Assembly (NCBI GenBank): GCA_002333205.1
Contig: DDAD01000096.1
Location: 24,593-38,829, forward strand
Reading direction: 5' to 3'
Length of the DNA: 14,237 bases
From: Pedobacter sp. UBA2067
Lineage (GTDB): Bacteria > Bacteroidota > Bacteroidia > Sphingobacteriales > Sphingobacteriaceae
Positions 13,003 through 14,237 of this stretch are shown here, in pieces; the first letter of the stretch is position 1, and every line of letters starts with the position of its first letter. A model generated the notes under the pieces. It did not search any database, was not told where the DNA came from, and saw only the letters and a program-made list of their open reading frames with translations. The position numbers and the translations under genes were made by a program.

Positions 13003-14237
13003 ATGCAAATTAGAAAATTAGCTGTTTTAAAGTTTAACTTGATTGTTTGTCTTTTTATTTTCTTCCAGAAGGTTGAAGCTCGGGAGAATTGTAATTGCAT
13101 TGCAAATCTGGATACCACAATTAAGAAGACGGAACTAAACTATGTTGGATATCCGGACATGATTGCCAGAAAACTGCTTCCAGCGTATAAAAAGATGGTT
13201 AAGAACTTGAGGTTGAATGCAGCAAAGCAATCTAATCCCCAAAAGTGTTTTCAAATCCTTAAAGAATATGTGATCTTCTTTAATGACAAACATTTTGATA
13301 TTGAATATTCAGTTTCAGATTCAACCACTTTTAAATACAACGTGCTTACTGAAAAAGCCTTTACTTCCGATTTTGCGCATAAAAAGAGAGATTCAATTGA
13401 AGGCATCTGGATCAATCCCGACTCCTCGATGAAGTTAGCGATATACAAAGTAGATCCAGCAACATACCAAGCCGTGATTTTAGAAAGTAGAGATGCTAAG
13501 CTAAAGCCTGGCCTGGTTTATTACACCTTTAAGAAAGACAAAAATGGTTTTACCTTCGATCGGTATGATTGGATGACACCGGATTTTCCAGTCAGGGTTC
13601 GAGATGGACTTTTGTATGTATGGAATTTTGAACTCTGGGGGAAAGTATATCCGGCTAAAATGACTGGCGAAGAACGAAATACATTATCCACCTGGGGGAA
13701 CTACAATTTTGGTCTTGATTGCCGCAAGTTAGATAGCGACCATGTTCTTTTGACGATTGGATCATTTAATAGGGATGATAAGATCAAAGAAATCATTCAA
13801 AAGAATGATTCTCTGATCAGGGCCACGAAAAAACTCATTGTAGATCTAAGAGGTAACGGAGGCGGTAATTCAGGTTGGAGTTATCTTCTTCCGTATTTTT
13901 ATACGCAGCCAATTAACCAGGGCAAATCTTACCTACGCATATCTGCTGAGAATATTAAATCGAACCTCCCAGGCATTAAGTCAATGTACGAGAACACGCC
14001 TCAAGACCCAAGATGGAAGCGATCTTACACCACTGAGATTCTGGCTGAGTACCGAAACGCGTATGAACAAATTCCCAAGTCAAAAGCGGAATTTTATGCA
14101 CTGCCGGCACTGACACTATACTCGGATTCTATTTTAAAAATACCTGAAAAGATTGCTTTAGTCTTTGACGACCTGGGAGGAAGCTCGACGGAATATTTCT
14201 TTTTTATTTCTAAGCAAAGCAGTAAAGTGAAACGTTA
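13003..14237 (+). CDS. S41-family (tail-specific protease type) peptidase, 3' end cut by the window
   Basis: The ATG at 13003 opens a frame still open at the right edge, 411 complete codons. It begins with a signal peptide (MQIRKLAVLKFNLIVCLFIF, cleavage after about residue 26, VEA), so the protein is exported. A long N-terminal part with helix (about 45-95) and beta-rich middle leads to the S41 core: IVDLRGNGGGN (279-289), and LGGSSTEYFFFISK (about 391-404), where S394 three residues before E397 fits the nucleophile position of the family. The catalytic lysine would lie at about K404 or beyond. No PDZ domain is evident, unlike CtpA-type proteases, so it is closer to the C-terminal-processing-like S41 proteins common in Bacteroidota. 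Substrate unknown. A dispersed TGAGAC motif lies just upstream. Confidence 0.85.
   Translation, partial: MQIRKLAVLKFNLIVCLFIFFQKVEARENCNCIANLDTTIKKTELNYVGYPDMIARKLLPAYKKMVKNLRLNAAKQSNPQKCFQILKEYVIFFNDKHFDIEYSVSDSTTFKYNVLTEKAFTSDFAHKKRDSIEGIWINPDSSMKLAIYKVDPATYQAVILESRDAKLKPGLVYYTFKKDKNGFTFDRYDWMTPDFPVRVRDGLLYVWNFELWGKVYPAKMTGEERNTLSTWGNYNFGLDCRKLDSDHVLLTIGSFNRDDKIKEIIQKNDSLIRATKKLIVDLRGNGGGNSGWSYLLPYFYTQPINQGKSYLRISAENIKSNLPGIKSMYENTPQDPRWKRSYTTEILAEYRNAYEQIPKSKAEFYALPALTLYSDSILKIPEKIALVFDDLGGSSTEYFFFISKQSSKVKR

Noticed and set aside
12837..13118. 93-codon minus-strand frame near the peptidase start
   Set aside because: It overlaps the signal peptide of the S41 peptidase on the other strand and has no protein features of its own.

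Overview
The window looks like a chromosomal segment from a Bacteroidota bacterium, probably of the Cytophagia/Chitinophaga type. Supporting signs are the A+T-rich intergenic DNA, mostly absent Shine-Dalgarno sequences, lipoproteins with Bacteroidota-style lipoboxes, a GH43-type secreted glycosidase with a cleavable signal peptide, and PAS and bacteriophytochrome histidine kinases with stand-alone receivers. This placement is inferred from style; no rRNA or other marker gene is present.

Left part (1-4000): the C-terminal half of an AraC-family regulator broken by a one-base frameshift runs into a convergent NAD(P)-binding oxidoreductase of the F420-dependent NADP reductase (NPD1) type, separated by a terminator-like hairpin. 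A PAS-HisKA-HATPase sensor kinase follows on the minus strand, then a secreted GH43-like five-bladed propeller glycosidase on the plus strand.

Middle part (4000-9250): this stretch is conspicuously A+T-rich with large gaps. It holds an unrecognised 162-aa protein with its own terminator and a two-gene lipoprotein operon. Both lipoproteins share a roughly 210-residue N-terminal domain I cannot name, and the second adds a class C acid phosphatase (e(P4)-like HAD) domain. Downstream is a 305-nt segment with seven or more mutually nested stems, which I propose as a structured RNA or folded element, then a possible 75-aa gene. A stand-alone receiver-domain response regulator lies on the minus strand.

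Right part (9250-14237): a 528-bp gap rich in inverted repeats separates the receiver from a divergent bacteriophytochrome histidine kinase (PAS-GAF-PHY-HisKA-HATPase). The pair plausibly forms a red/far-red light-sensing two-component system. A mazEF-type toxin-antitoxin operon with an upstream dyad follows, and an S41-type peptidase runs off the right edge.

Two non-coding patterns stand out. A 15-bp motif, TTCnTTTnnTGAGAC, occurs five times, always on the plus strand and always between genes. Two long gaps contain extensive nested inverted repeats. No tRNA, rRNA, CRISPR array or transposase gene was seen.
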